A DNA stretch of 64,000 bases. Source: Hyphomicrobiales bacterium (GTDB taxonomy: Bacteria; Pseudomonadota; Alphaproteobacteria; Rhizobiales; Beijerinckiaceae). Below are positions 9,465 through 18,272 of the stretch, piece by piece (position 1 is the stretch's first letter; each line of letters starts with the position of its first letter). The DNA is taken from the NCBI GenBank assembly GCA_930633495.1, contig CAKNFJ010000001.1, positions 4,425,001-4,489,000 of the forward strand, read 5' to 3'. The notes below the pieces were generated by a model. That model was not told the DNA's origin. It did no database searches and worked only from the letters and a program-made list of their open reading frames with translations. A program made the translations under genes and the position numbers.

Positions 9465-9716
9465 TCAGCGCCAATAGCCATAGGGCCGGTAGCCATAGGA
9501 GCGATAATAATAGTGGTGGCGCGGCCGATGCTTGTACCAGCCATAATGGTGGCCCCGATTCCAGCCATAATGCCGGCGCGGGCCATGGTGATGGAAGCCG
9601 TGATGCCCATGCCCACCGCGCCAGCCATGCGGCTTCGCCTGTGCTTCGGTGCTCGCGCCGAGACCGGCGAAGGCGAGACCGGCAGCCAATGCCGATAGCA
9701 GCAGCCATTTTCTCAT
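9465..9716 (-). CDS. His/Tyr/Arg-rich small secreted protein
   Basis: An 83-residue exported protein with signal peptide MRKWLLLSALAAGLAFAGLG and likely cleavage near STEAQA-KP. The mature chain is strikingly rich in His, Gly, Tyr and Arg (GHGHHGFHHHGPRRHYGW), with many His residues that could bind metal. Small proteins of this composition are common in Rhizobiales, but I know of no assigned function. An AAGGAA ribosome binding site precedes the ATG. It lies between murI and rpsD on the same strand. Confidence 0.75.
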   Translation of the reverse strand: MRKWLLLSALAAGLAFAGLGASTEAQAKPHGWRGGHGHHGFHHHGPRRHYGWNRGHHYGWYKHRPRHHYYYRSYGYRPYGYWR

Positions 9717-9778
9717 GCGTGTTCGTTCCTTGCGGTGGTCGCCATAGCGAGAAACGTGCGGGGAGCCGAAGGGTTCCC

Positions 9779-10639
9779 TCAGTTCGTCAGCGGCATGGGC
9801 TCGATCGCGACATGGGCGAGGCCGTAACCGGCAAGCGCGATTCGCAGCGGGCCGCTCAATTCCGCGCCCGAGGTGAAGACCGCGGTGGAGTCAGGGCAGG
9901 GGGTGTCGCCAACCGGCCCGAGCAGGGCGGTGACGCGGCGCGCGATTGCCGGTGCGGGATCGATCCATTCCACCGGCCAGGGCGCAAGGCGTTTCATCCG
10001 CTCGAGCAGCAGCGGGTAATGGGTGCAGGACAGGGTGATCACATCGGTGCGGCGCCCCTCCGCTTCGACGAAGCAGGGCGCGATCTCGGCAAGCAGCACG
10101 CCGTCGTCGACGGGCTCGCCCTTGAGCGCCTGTTCGGCCATGCCGGCGAGCCGCGTGGCGCCGACGAGCGTGACGTCGCAGGCGCAGGCATAGGTCTCAA
10201 TCAACTCGCGCGTATAGACGCGGGCGACGGTGCCCGGCGTGGCGAGGACGGAGATCATCCCGCTTTTTGTAGCGGCCGCGGCCGGCTTGATCGCTGGAAC
10301 GGTGCCGACGAAGGGGATGGCGAAGCGTGCCCGCAGGGTGGGCAGGACCAGCGTCGAGGCGGTGTTGCAGGCGATCACCACGAGATCGGGATGATAGCGG
10401 GCAATCAGCCGCTCCATCACCGCCAGGATTCGAGCAACGAGCGCGTCCTCGCTCAAGTGGCCATAGGGGAAGCCGGCATCGTCGGCCGCATAGACGATAT
10501 GGGCGCCAGGGCAGGCCTGCGTCGTGCGCGACAGCACGGTGAGCCCGCCCAGTCCGGAATCGAAGACGAGGATGGTGGGTTGGGGGCGCGGGATCGCGAT
10601 GGGGCGGTATCCCGTTCCGGCCAGAAGGTCGACCTGCAT
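9779..10639 (-). CDS. murI: Glutamate racemase
   Basis: Interconverts L- and D-glutamate, supplying D-Glu for peptidoglycan. The protein has 286 residues from the ATG at 10639; a TTG at 10660 would add seven. Both catalytic cysteines are present in the family motifs, C91 in VVIACNTAST and C205 in TLSCTHYPLLL, and the N-terminal FDSGLGGLTVL and VYAADDAGFPYG match MurI. Length is normal. It reads away from the MarR-GNAT gene, with a 136-base divergent gap. No strong Shine-Dalgarno is seen, so the exact start is uncertain. Confidence 0.95.
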   Translation of the reverse strand: MQVDLLAGTGYRPIAIPRPQPTILVFDSGLGGLTVLSRTTQACPGAHIVYAADDAGFPYGHLSEDALVARILAVMERLIARYHPDLVVIACNTASTLVLPTLRARFAIPFVGTVPAIKPAAAATKSGMISVLATPGTVARVYTRELIETYACACDVTLVGATRLAGMAEQALKGEPVDDGVLLAEIAPCFVEAEGRRTDVITLSCTHYPLLLERMKRLAPWPVEWIDPAPAIARRVTALLGPVGDTPCPDSTAVFTSGAELSGPLRIALAGYGLAHVAIEPMPLTN

Positions 10640-10775
10640 GTCAGCGCCGTGAGACGTCAAAGCCCGACTTCGCCAGAGACCGGTTAAAGGACGGTCAATG
10701 CCGTCTTGCCGGTCCGTTTCGAATTTAGTTGACTCCGTCCATTAACTTGGCTGCTGTGACGGGCGGAGGTGAGCC

Positions 10776-11702
10776 ATGGACGCCATCGCAGCCGAAGCCG
10801 TCGCGGCCATCCGCGGATTCAACCGCTTTCACACCCGCTGGGTTGGGGCGCTCGGCGGAAGCCTGCATGGTTCCGGCCTGTCGCTGACGGAGGCGCGCGT
10901 GCTTTACGAACTGGCGCAGCGTGACGACTGGCGGGCCGTCGAGATGGCAGCCGTGCTCGACCTGGACCCGGCCTATCTCTCGCGCATCCTGCAGCGCTTC
11001 GCGACGCGCGGTTGGCTCGATCGCAGCCGTTCCATGGCTGACGGGCGGGCGTGGCGCCTGCAACTGACCGCCGAGGGCAGGGCGGCTTTCGCCGTGCTCG
11101 ACGGCGCCTCCGATGCTCAGGCGCGTTCGATCCTGTCCAGGCTCGCGCTGCCCGAGCAGGCGACATTGATCGATGCGCTCGCAACCACGCAAAAGCTTCT
11201 TTCAGGCGAACGGCAGGTTCGGTCACGCCCCCTCATTCGCGAGCACCAGGCCGGCGATATCGGCTGGGTCGTCGCGGCGCATGGGCGGCTTTATGCCGAG
11301 GAATACGGTTGGGATCTGAGCTTCGAGGCGCTTGTCGCCGAGATCGCCGCCCGGTTCCTGCGCGAGTTCAAGCCCGGTCGCGAACGCTGCTTCATCGCCG
11401 AGCTGGACGGGACACCGGCTGGCTCGGCTTTCGTCGTCGAGGCGGATGAAGCGACTGCGAAGCTCAGGCTCGTGCTCGTCGAGAAGCGCGCGCAGGGGCT
11501 GGGCCTCGGGAAGGCGCTGGTGCGCGAGGCGGTCGGTTTCGCGCGCGGCCAGGGTTATCGGCGCATGGTGCTGTGGACGAACGACATCCTTCACGCCGCC
11601 CGCGCGATCTATGTTGCCGAGGGCTTTCGGCTGGTTGCCGAGGAGCGGCATCGCTCCTTCGGCCATGACCTCGTCGGGCAGAACTGGGAGCTGGAACTAT
11701 AG
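10776..11702 (+). CDS. MarR-GNAT fusion: transcription regulator with acetyltransferase domain
   Basis: A 308-residue two-domain protein. Residues 1-145 form a MarR winged helix (LSLTEARVLYELAQ, then recognition helix AYLSRILQRFATRGWLDR and wing RSMADGRAWRLQLTAEG). Residues about 150-308 form a GNAT acetyltransferase with the acetyl-CoA loop EKRAQGLGLGKALVREAVGFA and the final HAARAIYVAEGFRLVAEE. This fusion is a known arrangement in alphaproteobacteria; neither the ligand nor the acetyl acceptor is known. A GGAGG site precedes the start. Between it and murI the sequence AGTTGAC-N8-TTAACT is a loose inverted repeat that could be its operator. Confidence 0.9.
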   Translation: MDAIAAEAVAAIRGFNRFHTRWVGALGGSLHGSGLSLTEARVLYELAQRDDWRAVEMAAVLDLDPAYLSRILQRFATRGWLDRSRSMADGRAWRLQLTAEGRAAFAVLDGASDAQARSILSRLALPEQATLIDALATTQKLLSGERQVRSRPLIREHQAGDIGWVVAAHGRLYAEEYGWDLSFEALVAEIAARFLREFKPGRERCFIAELDGTPAGSAFVVEADEATAKLRLVLVEKRAQGLGLGKALVREAVGFARGQGYRRMVLWTNDILHAARAIYVAEGFRLVAEERHRSFGHDLVGQNWELEL

Positions 11703-11726
11703 CGGCAGCGTTCGCGCGGCCCGATC

Positions 11727-13061
11727 TCAGGCTTTCAGCCGTGCCAGCGTTGCTGCGGCTGCCCGGCCTGCGAGCGTGGCGCCGCCTACCGTCATCGCGC
11801 CGCCGCCCGCCGTCGCCTCTCCGGCGATGAAGAGACGCCCGCCGATCGGCTGCGCGAGGATATCCCGGGCCTTCTCATGGCCGGGATCGCAAATCGAATA
11901 GGAGCCTCGAGCGAAGGGATCGGTCCACCAGGCCGGGAAGGAAGCCGCCCGAACGGCCTTGCGGACGTCCGCGCCGACCATCCTGGCAAGCAGATCGACG
12001 ATATGGGCCTGTGCTTCCTCGGTCCCCGCCTCGGAGAGCTTGCGCGCATAATCGCCGCCGCAATAGCCGATGACGATGTCCTTGCCGTCCGGGAACATGT
12101 CGAAATTCATCAGGCGCTCGGGCGCGCCGGCTTCGAGGAAGCTCGTTCCGGGCGCGATGCCGAAGCGATCACCTTCGACCTTCAGGGCGATCTTGGTCAG
12201 GGCGCCCATATGCAGCCCGGCGAGTGCGTCACGCGTCGCGGCGGGCAGTTCCGGGGTGAAGCGGATCGCGCCGGCCTTCAGCACCCCGACCGGCACGGTC
12301 ACGATGCAGCCATTGGCACGCAACTCGCCGGATGACGTTGCGACCGTGACGGACGCCCCGTCCCAGCGGATGGCTTCGACGGGCTGGTTCAGCCGGATGT
12401 CGAGTCCTTCGGCCGAGCGCGCGACGAGGCTGCCGTAGCCGGCCGGGACGACGAGGTCGTCGCCAGCCCAGAGGCGTTGATAGTCGCGTGCGGAGATGCG
12501 GCTGGATTCCTCGCCGATCGATAGCAGCAGACCAGATGCGGCGACGGGGGCGCTGTCGGGACCGAGATCGCCGACGAGCTCGGCGATCGACATGTCGCGC
12601 GCAGCGAGATCTACGGTTTCGAGCCGCTGGTCGATCTGCCTGAAAGCGTCGCGCCGGCGTCGGCGATCGGCATCGGCCATGGGGCGCCCGTCGGCGAAGA
12701 CCTTGAAGCCGCTGCCCCAGGGTTCCGCCGAGGTCTCGACACCGAGCTCGCGGGCAATCTGAACCCAGGGGTTGCGCTCCGCCCAGTGGATGAACATCGC
12801 GCCGGCGTCGTAGGCAGGTCCGAGGGAGGTATCCGTGAAGGCGCGCCCGCCGATGCGGCCGCGCGCCTCCAGCACGATCGGCTTGCGGCCTGCGGCGCGG
12901 AGCGTCTGGGCCGCTGCGATCCCGGCGGCGCCTGCGCCGACGATAACGATGTCGGCGTCCGTGGCGGCAGCGCTGCGGCCGGCGATCGCGAAAGCGGCGG
13001 CCATGGCGCTGCCTCCGGTCAGCAGCCTGCGGCGGGTCGTTCTGGCATGGCGGAAATTCAT
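11727..13061 (-). CDS. Flavin monoamine oxidase-like FAD oxidoreductase, Tat-exported
   Basis: A 444-residue FAD enzyme of the amine oxidase family, which oxidises amines with release of aldehyde, ammonia and H2O2. The N-terminus carries a twin-arginine signal (TTRRRLLTGG followed by a hydrophobic run), so the folded protein is likely to be periplasmic. FAD motifs are DADIVIVGAGAAGIAAAQTL with VLEARGRIGGRAF, and near the C-terminus GGRLFIAGEATAGGGAMTVG. The substrate is unknown. Its start faces the TonB receptor gene across a 300-base region containing an iron-box-like site, so shared control is possible. Confidence 0.88.
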   Translation of the reverse strand: MNFRHARTTRRRLLTGGSAMAAAFAIAGRSAAATDADIVIVGAGAAGIAAAQTLRAAGRKPIVLEARGRIGGRAFTDTSLGPAYDAGAMFIHWAERNPWVQIARELGVETSAEPWGSGFKVFADGRPMADADRRRRRDAFRQIDQRLETVDLAARDMSIAELVGDLGPDSAPVAASGLLLSIGEESSRISARDYQRLWAGDDLVVPAGYGSLVARSAEGLDIRLNQPVEAIRWDGASVTVATSSGELRANGCIVTVPVGVLKAGAIRFTPELPAATRDALAGLHMGALTKIALKVEGDRFGIAPGTSFLEAGAPERLMNFDMFPDGKDIVIGYCGGDYARKLSEAGTEEAQAHIVDLLARMVGADVRKAVRAASFPAWWTDPFARGSYSICDPGHEKARDILAQPIGGRLFIAGEATAGGGAMTVGGATLAGRAAAATLARLKA

Positions 13062-13179
13062 GACAGGACAATGCGCTTCGACGTCGTCCTTGCAATGGCT
13101 TTCGACCGCGATGACGGACCCGTGGCGATCACGACCTCGGGAGATTGGCGTGATCCCAAATGCATTCAGGTTGTTCTAC

Positions 13180-13196
13180 ATTAGAATAGTTCTTTA
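13180..13196. promoter_or_regulatory. Iron control element (Irr box)-like site
   Basis: The 17 bases ATTAGAATAGTTCTTTA fit the rhizobial ICE consensus TTTAGAA-N3-TTCTAAA at 11 of 14 defined positions. The site sits in a regular series of half sites: TTCTA at 13174, TAGAA at 13182, TTCT at 13190 and TAGAA at 13198, spaced three or four bases apart. This consensus is bound by the haem-responsive regulator Irr in Rhizobiales. It lies about 40 bases upstream of the candidate -35 box of the TonB receptor gene. Confidence 0.6.
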
Positions 13197-13236
13197 TTAG
13201 AACGACTCTATTGTTTCTCCAAATGTTTCACGGCAA

Positions 13237-13265
13237 TTGACAGTATTCGACTCAATCAATATCGA
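13237..13265 (+). promoter_or_regulatory. Candidate promoter of the TonB receptor gene
   Basis: TTGACA at 13237-13242, a 17-base spacer and TATCGA at 13260-13265, in an unusually AT-rich stretch (13170-13320) for this genome, about 100 bases before the start codon. No transcript data support it. Confidence 0.45.
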
Positions 13266-13362
13266 TCCGACAACCTTATACGATCAGGTAAGGTCTTCTT
13301 TTTACTCATTTTAAATTGCCGCTCAGGACGAAGAGCCGTGCGGCAAGGACGGGACACGGGCT

Positions 13363-15654
13363 ATGGGGACTCTTTCCGGCCGGCTTCGCGGCAGCGTGGC
13401 GCTTGGAAGCCTGGCATTGGTGCTGATCGCTTCATCCGCAGAAGCGCAGCAGCGAAACCAGCAGGCGGCGCCCGCGCCGACCATGGTCGGCGATGCGCCG
13501 GTGATTCTGGACCAGATCAACGTGCAGGGCGAGGGCGCGCCCGGCGGCGCGCTGCTGAGCGGGCCTACGACGACGCGCGTGACGCGCCAGGAGCTTGATC
13601 GCGAGCAGATCCAGAGCCTGACGGACCTGTCGAACCGCGTCGAAGCGGGTATCACCTTCAACCGCCAGACCAACTCCCTCAACATCCGCGGCCTCGATGG
13701 CCCCCGCGTGCTGACGACGATCGACGGCATCCGCCAGCCCTTCCTGACCGACACGCGCGTCAACGGCCGCGGCATCGGGACGGCCTTCGACTTCGACTCG
13801 CTGTCGACGCTCGACCTGCTTCGCGGCGGCAGCGGCGCCAGCACGCTGGGCGGTGGCGCACTCGGCGGCGCGCTGGCCGTGCGCACGCTCGATCCCGAGG
13901 ATCTGCTGCGCAACGGCCGCTCCTATGGCGCGCTGGCCAAGACCGGCTATGACAGCACCGACCGCGCCTGGTTCGGCAGCGCGGCTGTGGCCGCCAGGAT
14001 GGCCAACACCTCCGTCTTGCTGCAAGGCAGCTTCCGCAACGGTCACGAGACCGACAACACCGGCAACAACAAGACGGTCGGTGCGGCGCGCACCGTGCCC
14101 AGCCCGGCCGATTTCAACCAGTATAATTTCCTGGGCAAGGTCTACCAGCAGGTCGGCGACCACCGCTTCGGCATCCAGGGCGAGTTCTTCAAGCGCGACG
14201 AGCGAGTCCAGACCCGCACGAGCACGGTTTCGCTCACCGGCAACTTCCGCCCCGGCTCCTACCAGACCGGCGAGGATGTCGAGCGCAACCGCGTCTCGCT
14301 GACCTATGATTACAACGTGCCCGGCTCGTTCTTCGACGAGGCCCATGCCATCGCCTACTGGCAGCGCCTGAAGCGCAACGATCTCGTCAATGCCTGGCGC
14401 TGGACCAGCATCGTCGGCCCCTATGCGCGCAATAACGAGAACGAGCAGAACGCTTACGGCTTCAACGGCTACGTCATCAAGAAATTCGAGACCGGGCCTT
14501 TGACTCACCGCGTGATGGCGGGCACGGAGCTGCGCATGTCGACGCTGGACCAGTACTCCGCAGGCGTCGACAACTGCCCGGCGCGGCCGGCTTCCGGTTC
14601 GTTCACCGGCGCGTTCGCCACCTGCAACAACCTGTTCACCAACCAGGCCGACCAGCCGAAGGTGGACGGCAAGCTCGTCGGCATCTATGTGCATGACGAA
14701 ATCGGCATGCTCGGCAACCGTCTGCGCCTGACGCCGGGCGTGCGCTTCGACTGGTACGAGGAGGTGCCGCAGAACACCCCGGCCTACACGCTGGGTGGCT
14801 CTCGCCCGGTCGGCCTGCCGCCGTCGTCCAGCGATACCGGCTGGTCTCCGCGCGTCCGGCTCGAATACGACATCCTCAAGAGCGCGCCCTGGGTGAAGGA
14901 CGTCACTGTCTTCGCGCAGTGGGCCAAGACCTTCCGGGCGCCGACGGCCGACGAGCTCTATGGCCGCTTCGGCGGTCCCTCCACCTATCTTCGTGTCGGC
15001 AATCCGTATCTGCGTCCCGAGACCGGCAACGGTATCGATGTCGGCCTGCGCTTCGGCGACAAGCAGCTCGGCGGTTCGATCACCTATTTCCACAGCGATT
15101 ACCGCAATTTCATCGAGCAGTATCAGTCTCAGGCGCCGGGCGTCGGCGGGCTGTATCCGCAGGGCGGCATCACCACCTTCCGCAACATCAACCGCGCCGA
15201 GATCCAGGGCGTGGAGATCAACGGGCAGTATGCCTTCGCGCAGAACTGGCTGGTGCGCGGTTCGTTCGCCTACACGCGTGGCAAGAATCTGGACACCGAC
15301 ACCTATCTGAACTCGATCCCGCCGATGCAAGGCATCATCGCCGTCGCCTACGGCACGGACACCTGGGGTGCGGAGTTCTCGACCAAGCTCGCCGCCAAGC
15401 GCGATGATGTCGCGGCGACGACGGGCGCGAACCAGGGCTTCCGTGCGCCGGGCTATGCGATCTTCAACGCGACGGCCTGGTGGCGCCCGATGCCGCAGAT
15501 CGCCGACCTTGAATTGCAGATCGGCGTCTACAACATCTTCGATCGACAGTACTGGGATGCCGTCAACGTTCCGACCGGCGTGCTGGCGCAAGCTCGCGAC
15601 TACTACACCGAGCCGGGCCGCACTGTGAAGGCGACGTTGAAGTATCAATTCTGA
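13363..15654 (+). CDS. TonB-dependent receptor, haem/haemoglobin receptor type
   Basis: A 763-residue outer membrane receptor that imports its ligand with TonB-ExbB-ExbD energy. Signal peptide: MGTLSGRLRGSVALGSLALVLIASSAEA. A TonB-box-like segment ILDQINVQGEG precedes the plug (SLNIRGLDGPRVLTTIDGIR, GGSGASTLGGGALGGALAV), followed by the barrel ending in the aromatic VKATLKYQF. The pair FRAPTADELYGRF and NPYLRPETG matches the FRAP/NPNL boxes of haem receptors, but no His lies between them. The upstream Irr-like box supports an iron role. No hmu transport genes are nearby, so it depends on a system elsewhere. Ligand assignment is therefore tentative. Confidence 0.88.
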   Translation: MGTLSGRLRGSVALGSLALVLIASSAEAQQRNQQAAPAPTMVGDAPVILDQINVQGEGAPGGALLSGPTTTRVTRQELDREQIQSLTDLSNRVEAGITFNRQTNSLNIRGLDGPRVLTTIDGIRQPFLTDTRVNGRGIGTAFDFDSLSTLDLLRGGSGASTLGGGALGGALAVRTLDPEDLLRNGRSYGALAKTGYDSTDRAWFGSAAVAARMANTSVLLQGSFRNGHETDNTGNNKTVGAARTVPSPADFNQYNFLGKVYQQVGDHRFGIQGEFFKRDERVQTRTSTVSLTGNFRPGSYQTGEDVERNRVSLTYDYNVPGSFFDEAHAIAYWQRLKRNDLVNAWRWTSIVGPYARNNENEQNAYGFNGYVIKKFETGPLTHRVMAGTELRMSTLDQYSAGVDNCPARPASGSFTGAFATCNNLFTNQADQPKVDGKLVGIYVHDEIGMLGNRLRLTPGVRFDWYEEVPQNTPAYTLGGSRPVGLPPSSSDTGWSPRVRLEYDILKSAPWVKDVTVFAQWAKTFRAPTADELYGRFGGPSTYLRVGNPYLRPETGNGIDVGLRFGDKQLGGSITYFHSDYRNFIEQYQSQAPGVGGLYPQGGITTFRNINRAEIQGVEINGQYAFAQNWLVRGSFAYTRGKNLDTDTYLNSIPPMQGIIAVAYGTDTWGAEFSTKLAAKRDDVAATTGANQGFRAPGYAIFNATAWWRPMPQIADLELQIGVYNIFDRQYWDAVNVPTGVLAQARDYYTEPGRTVKATLKYQF

Positions 15655-15683
15655 CCGGGTGTTTCGAGACCCCCCGACCAGAT

Positions 15684-15711
15684 AAGCCGGCCCTTCGGGG
15701 CCGGCTTTTTT
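15684..15711 (+). terminator. Rho-independent terminator after the TonB receptor
   Basis: A perfect 10-bp stem (AAGCCGGCCC and complement) with a TTCG tetraloop and a T run, 29 bases after the stop codon. Confidence 0.92.
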
Positions 15712-15730
15712 GCATGGGCCAAAGTCAAAC

Positions 15731-15823
15731 CGTCATGGTCGGGCTTGTCCCGGCCATCCACGTCTTCCTTCGTGCCATGCGGTGTTCAAGACGTGGATGC
15801 TCGCCACAAGGGCGAGCATGACG
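15731..15823. repeat. Palindromic intergenic repeat, copy 1
   Basis: About 93 bases bounded by CGTCATG and CATGACG, with an inner inverted pair ATCCACGTCTT / AAGACGTGGAT. The outer arms have the same form (CGTCAT, then a CGGGC-rich stem) as the elements at 22408, 26061 and 42778. It would fold into a two-tier hairpin. It lies between the convergent TonB receptor and trmJ genes. Confidence 0.75.
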
Positions 15824-15864
15824 CTAGCGGATCGGGTGCAGTCGGGAGTTGGCTGGTGAGCCGG

Positions 15865-16692
15865 TCAGTCCTCGGCTTGCTCCGCCTCGCCGGCCTGCCG
15901 CGCCAGGAGGCGCGCCTTCTTCGGCCCCTCGACCAGCGACTTGAAGATGCCACGGAGCGTCCGGGCCTCCTGCTCGGTCATGTCGAGGCGGTGCAGGATG
16001 TCGCGCAGATTCGCGGTCATGACCGGCTTCTTGCCCGCCGGGAAGAAGCCGCAGAGATCGAGCTCGGCTTCGAGATAGTCGAACATCGACAGGATCATCT
16101 CGCGCTTTGCCGGTGGAGACGGATTGCTCTCTCGGAAGGGCGGCTCGCCCCCCGTCGCCTTGAACCACTCGTAGCCGTTCAGCAAAACGGCCTGGGCGAG
16201 GTTCAGCGAGGCGAAGGCCGGGTTGACCGGGAAGGTCAGGATCGCGTCGGCGAGGCTGATCTCCTCATTGGTCAGGCCGATGCGCTCGCGCCCGAACAGG
16301 ATGCCGACGCGCTCGCCGGAGCCGATGCGGTCCGCGACCTCGGGCATCGCCTCGGCCGGGGTGAGCACGCGCTTCATCTGGCCGCGTTCGCGGGCGGTCG
16401 TCGCCAGCACATGGTTGAGATCGGCGATGGCCTCGGCGGCACTGTCATAGAGCCGGGCGTTTTCGAGGATGTGGGTGGCGCCCGAGGCCGCCGCGGTCGC
16501 GCCCTTCTTGAGGCCGCCGCCGCTCGGCCAGCCGTCGCGCGGGGCGACGAGGCGCATTTCGGACAGGCCGAAATTCGCCATGGCGCGGGCGCACATGCCG
16601 ATATTCTCGGCGAGCTGCGGCTCGACCAGAATGACGATGGGAGCGGGGGCCTGGACGGCCGGGCGGGTGCGGTCGGTGCCGGAGCCGGTCAT
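15865..16692 (-). CDS. trmJ: tRNA (cytidine/uridine-2'-O-)-methyltransferase TrmJ-like
   Basis: A 275-residue SPOUT-class methyltransferase that 2'-O-methylates the ribose of position 32 in tRNAs with S-adenosylmethionine. The three SPOUT motifs are visible: EPQLAENIGMCARAMANFG (residues 24-42), ILFGRERIGLTNEE (131-144) and NPAFASLNLAQAV (157-169), the last two forming the trefoil knot. The C-terminal extension after residue 200 matches TrmJ rather than TrmL. It is probably monocistronic, flanked by palindromic repeats on both sides. Confidence 0.92.
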   Translation of the reverse strand: MTGSGTDRTRPAVQAPAPIVILVEPQLAENIGMCARAMANFGLSEMRLVAPRDGWPSGGGLKKGATAAASGATHILENARLYDSAAEAIADLNHVLATTARERGQMKRVLTPAEAMPEVADRIGSGERVGILFGRERIGLTNEEISLADAILTFPVNPAFASLNLAQAVLLNGYEWFKATGGEPPFRESNPSPPAKREMILSMFDYLEAELDLCGFFPAGKKPVMTANLRDILHRLDMTEQEARTLRGIFKSLVEGPKKARLLARQAGEAEQAED

Positions 16693-16802
16693 GGGGAGAT
16701 CGCTTCGTCTGGTGTTCCGCGCAGCCTCAAAACGGGCTGCTGCGGGACGCCATACGTCAAGCCCGCCCCCATGGCGAGTACAACGTCACACCGCAAGGGC
16801 GC

Positions 16803-16960
16803 GGGGAACCCCTCTCCTGTAAGGAGAGGGGCAGGGGTGAGGTGTCGGCCGCTGAACCAGTCAGGCACCGACCTCACCGCTGCGCAGCGACCACCTCACA
16901 GGCAACTCCGTGAGCGGCCTACCCCTCACCCTGCCCTCTCCCTATGGGAGAGGGTTCCCT
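16803..16960. repeat. Long imperfect inverted repeat in the trmJ-dipeptidase gap
   Basis: Two roughly 50-base arms (16803-16855 and 16911-16960) are inverted copies of each other. Each arm itself contains a small hairpin (CCTCTCCTGTAAGGAGAGG in the left arm, CCTCTCCCTATGGGAGAGG in the right). The element fills most of the 315-base gene-free stretch 16693-17007, in which I see no gene. Repeats of this composition are common in Rhizobiales genomes. Confidence 0.7.
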
Positions 16961-17007
16961 GTGGAGGATCGGGCGCCTGGTTCTGCCGGCTGATGCTGGT
17001 AGCGGGC

Positions 17008-18147
17008 TCAGCCGGCGGTCACTTCCACCGCCCGCAGCACACGCAGCGTGTTGCCGCCGGCGAGCTTGGCGAGGTTTTCCTCCGACCAGCCGCGGCGGAT
17101 CAGCTCCGCGATCACCGACGGGAAGGTCGTGGTGTCCTCCAGCCCATCCGGATTGACCCAGCCGAAGAAGTCCGAGCCGATGCCGACATGGTCGTGGCCG
17201 ATGCGCCGGGCGAGGTATTCGACGTGGTCGCAGTACTGGGACAAAGTTGCCTTCGGGCGCGGGCCGGCCTTGCGCTCGATCTCGGCCTCCGCCTTCGCAT
17301 AGTCCAGGCCTTCGGGCGTCTTGCCGTACTGGTCCTTGGCCGGGCGATGCCAGTCGCGCGAGGGCTGGCTGATGAAGTCCGGCACGAAGGTCGCCATGAC
17401 GACGCCGCCATTTCCGGCGACGCGGTCGAGGACGTCGTCGGGGACGTTGCGCGGGTGGTCGCAGAGCGTGAAGGCGTTGGAATGCGACCAGACCAGCGGG
17501 GCGCTGGAGACGTCCAGCGCGTCATGCATCACCTTCGGCGCGACATGGGCGAGGTCGATCACCATGCCGAGCTTGTTCATCCGGCGCAGGACATCCTTGC
17601 CGAAGGCGGTGAGGCCGTTGTGACGCGGAGCGTCGGTGGCGGAATCGCACCAGTCGGTGGTGTCGTTGTGGCAGAGCGTCATCAGGCGCACGCCGAGATC
17701 GTAATAGGCATCGAGCGCGTCGAGCTCGCCGTCGACCGCAGAACCGTTTTCGATCGTCATGAACAGGGCAATGCGCCCTTCGGCCTTAGCGGCCTCGACA
17801 TCGGCGGCGGAGAGGCCGGGCCGGAAGACGTTGGCATGGCGCTTGAGGATGTCGCGCATCAGCGCGATCTGGGCGAGCGCGAAGCCGGCGGGATTGTCCT
17901 GCTTCGGCGGGACATAGGCCGCGAAGAACTGCGCCGCCATCTTGCCGGCCTGCATGCGCGGGATGTCGGTGTCGCCCTCGGCGTGGACCTTGTCGAGGCC
18001 GTAGACGCCGACGTCGCCCTTGGCCCTGGCATCCTTGCGGATGACATAGGGCAGGTCGTTATGGCCGTCGATCAGCGGTACGCGATCGAGCAGGGCGAGC
18101 GCGGCGGCGTAGGCATTGTCCTGGACGGGCGGTTTGGCGAGGGCCAT
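17008..18147 (-). CDS. Membrane dipeptidase family (M19) peptidase
   Basis: A 379-residue zinc dipeptidase of family M19 (renal dipeptidase-like), which hydrolyses dipeptides and often accepts D-amino acids at the C-terminal position. The metal ligands are in place: HND in LIDGHNDLPY, the bridging Glu in MTIENGSAVDG, His in MVIDLAHVAPKVM and His in PLVWSHSNAFTLCDHPRN; GIGSDFFG closes the site. The ATG at 18147 is preferred because the upstream ATG at 18231 lies inside a repeat. It sits next to a DadA-like oxidoreductase gene, which suggests joint use of D-amino acid dipeptides, though this is an inference. Confidence 0.88.
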   Translation of the reverse strand: MALAKPPVQDNAYAAALALLDRVPLIDGHNDLPYVIRKDARAKGDVGVYGLDKVHAEGDTDIPRMQAGKMAAQFFAAYVPPKQDNPAGFALAQIALMRDILKRHANVFRPGLSAADVEAAKAEGRIALFMTIENGSAVDGELDALDAYYDLGVRLMTLCHNDTTDWCDSATDAPRHNGLTAFGKDVLRRMNKLGMVIDLAHVAPKVMHDALDVSSAPLVWSHSNAFTLCDHPRNVPDDVLDRVAGNGGVVMATFVPDFISQPSRDWHRPAKDQYGKTPEGLDYAKAEAEIERKAGPRPKATLSQYCDHVEYLARRIGHDHVGIGSDFFGWVNPDGLEDTTTFPSVIAELIRRGWSEENLAKLAGGNTLRVLRAVEVTAG

Positions 18148-18272
18148 GGCGAGGTCTCGGTCGGGAATCGGGAGCCGGATCGTGGCAGGACGCGCGGCGG
18201 CCGGCGAGGGGGCGGGACGCAGGTCTGTCATCCCGCACGCGCTACCGAGGTGTCATCCTGTACGGGCAAGTG

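Noticed and set aside
13432..15648. Long open frame (738 codons) antisense to the TonB receptor gene
   Set aside because: Its composition (Ala/Arg/Asp/Val-rich, no domain) is what the reverse of a GC-rich coding sequence gives; the plus-strand frame has a signal peptide, plug and barrel motifs.
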